DNA of 35,108 bases. Source: Bacteroidales bacterium Bact_13 (lineage in GTDB: Bacteria > Bacteroidota > Bacteroidia > Bacteroidales > UBA932). Where the stretch lies: positions 1-35,108 of the forward strand of contig LUZE01000003.1 of NCBI GenBank assembly GCA_001602845.1, in the 5' to 3' direction. Shown in pieces: positions 34,539 to 35,108 of this stretch (positions within the stretch are counted from its first letter, which is position 1; each line of letters opens with the position of its first letter). Below the pieces are notes generated by a model. It saw only the letters and a list, made by a program, of their open reading frames with translations, did not search any database and was not told the origin of the DNA. Made by a program: the position numbers and the translations under genes.

Positions 34539-35108
34539 CAACGGATTGACATTGGGTGTACTGGGTGGCATGGGACCCGCCGCGACGGCCGAGTTCCAGC
34601 GGCTGCTGGCTGAAAAGGCGCCGGCCGGATGCGACCAGGATCACCCGCGCATGATCGTCTATTCACATACGGTGACTCCCGACCGGACCACCTACCTGCT
34701 GGGCAAGGGGCCGGATCCCGAACCGTATCTGCTCGACGGGCTGAAGACCCTGGAGCGTTGGGGCGCCGACCGACTGGCGGTGACCTGCAACACGGCCCAT
34801 TTCTTCATCGACAAGTTCCTCTCGCAGGGGCTGCTGGACGTGCCGGTGATCCACATCATCGACGAGACGGTCCGCACCTGCCGGGAACGCAGTCCGCAGG
34901 GCGCCTGGCTGACGGCCACGCTCGGTACCATGAAGACGGGCCTGTACCAGGAGCATGGTGCGGCATCCGGTTACCGTTTCCGGGTTCCGGACCCGGCGAT
35001 GCAGGAGAAGATCCATGCCGTGACCGACCTGGTCAAGGCCGGCCGGCAGGAAGAGGCGGGCGCCCGCTACAAGGTGCTCGTGGAACAATTGTGGGCCGAG
35101 GAACGGCT
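34531..35108 (+). CDS. Aspartate/glutamate racemase family protein, 3' truncated by the window edge
   Basis: Open frame from ATG 34531 to the end: 'MHSNGLTLGVLGGMGPAATAEFQRLLAEKAP...DQDHPRMIVYSH', 'LAVTCNTAHFFIDKF', 'VPVIHIIDETV'. Absent from the ORF track because it has no stop in the window. Confidence 0.93.
   Translation, partial: MHSNGLTLGVLGGMGPAATAEFQRLLAEKAPAGCDQDHPRMIVYSHTVTPDRTTYLLGKGPDPEPYLLDGLKTLERWGADRLAVTCNTAHFFIDKFLSQGLLDVPVIHIIDETVRTCRERSPQGAWLTATLGTMKTGLYQEHGAASGYRFRVPDPAMQEKIHAVTDLVKAGRQEEAGARYKVLVEQLWAEER

Overview
This 35.1 kb window looks like a GC-rich Bacteroidales (Bacteroidota) chromosome segment. The phylum call rests on the short SigA-type primary sigma factor, TAnnTTTG-type -7 elements, a TonB receptor/DUF4249 pair and fimbrillin-like lipoprotein features. 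From left to right: (i) the end of a plus-strand deoxysugar/glycan module, with a truncated NDP-hexose 2,3-dehydratase, a Gfo/Idh oxidoreductase, a DegT aminotransferase and a glycosyltransferase; (ii) a tightly packed minus-strand gene string running from dnaN and a DNA pol III epsilon-like exonuclease through a YfhO membrane protein, several glycosyltransferases, a GT10 fucosyltransferase and GDP-fucose synthesis (gmd, fcl); (iii) plus-strand housekeeping genes: HtrA-like protease, rpoD, AGCS symporter, argS, EamA transporter; (iv) a more AT-rich accessory module: 47-aa small ORF, fimbrillin/lectin-like lipoprotein, and a predicted periplasmic beta-propeller-TM-AraC regulator; (v) YgiQ-type radical SAM, small acidic protein, ClC-CBS channel, Tex, TonB receptor, DUF4249 lipoprotein, Dpm1-like GT2, EamA transporter and a truncated Asp/Glu racemase. 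The best candidates for something undescribed are the accessory module at about 20.35-23.65 kb, which has two 12-bp direct repeats exactly 20 bp apart upstream, and a pair of related intergenic foldback repeats flanking the rpoD-argS block. No rRNA, tRNA or CRISPR was recognised. All family assignments are by eye from the sequence; no searches were run.
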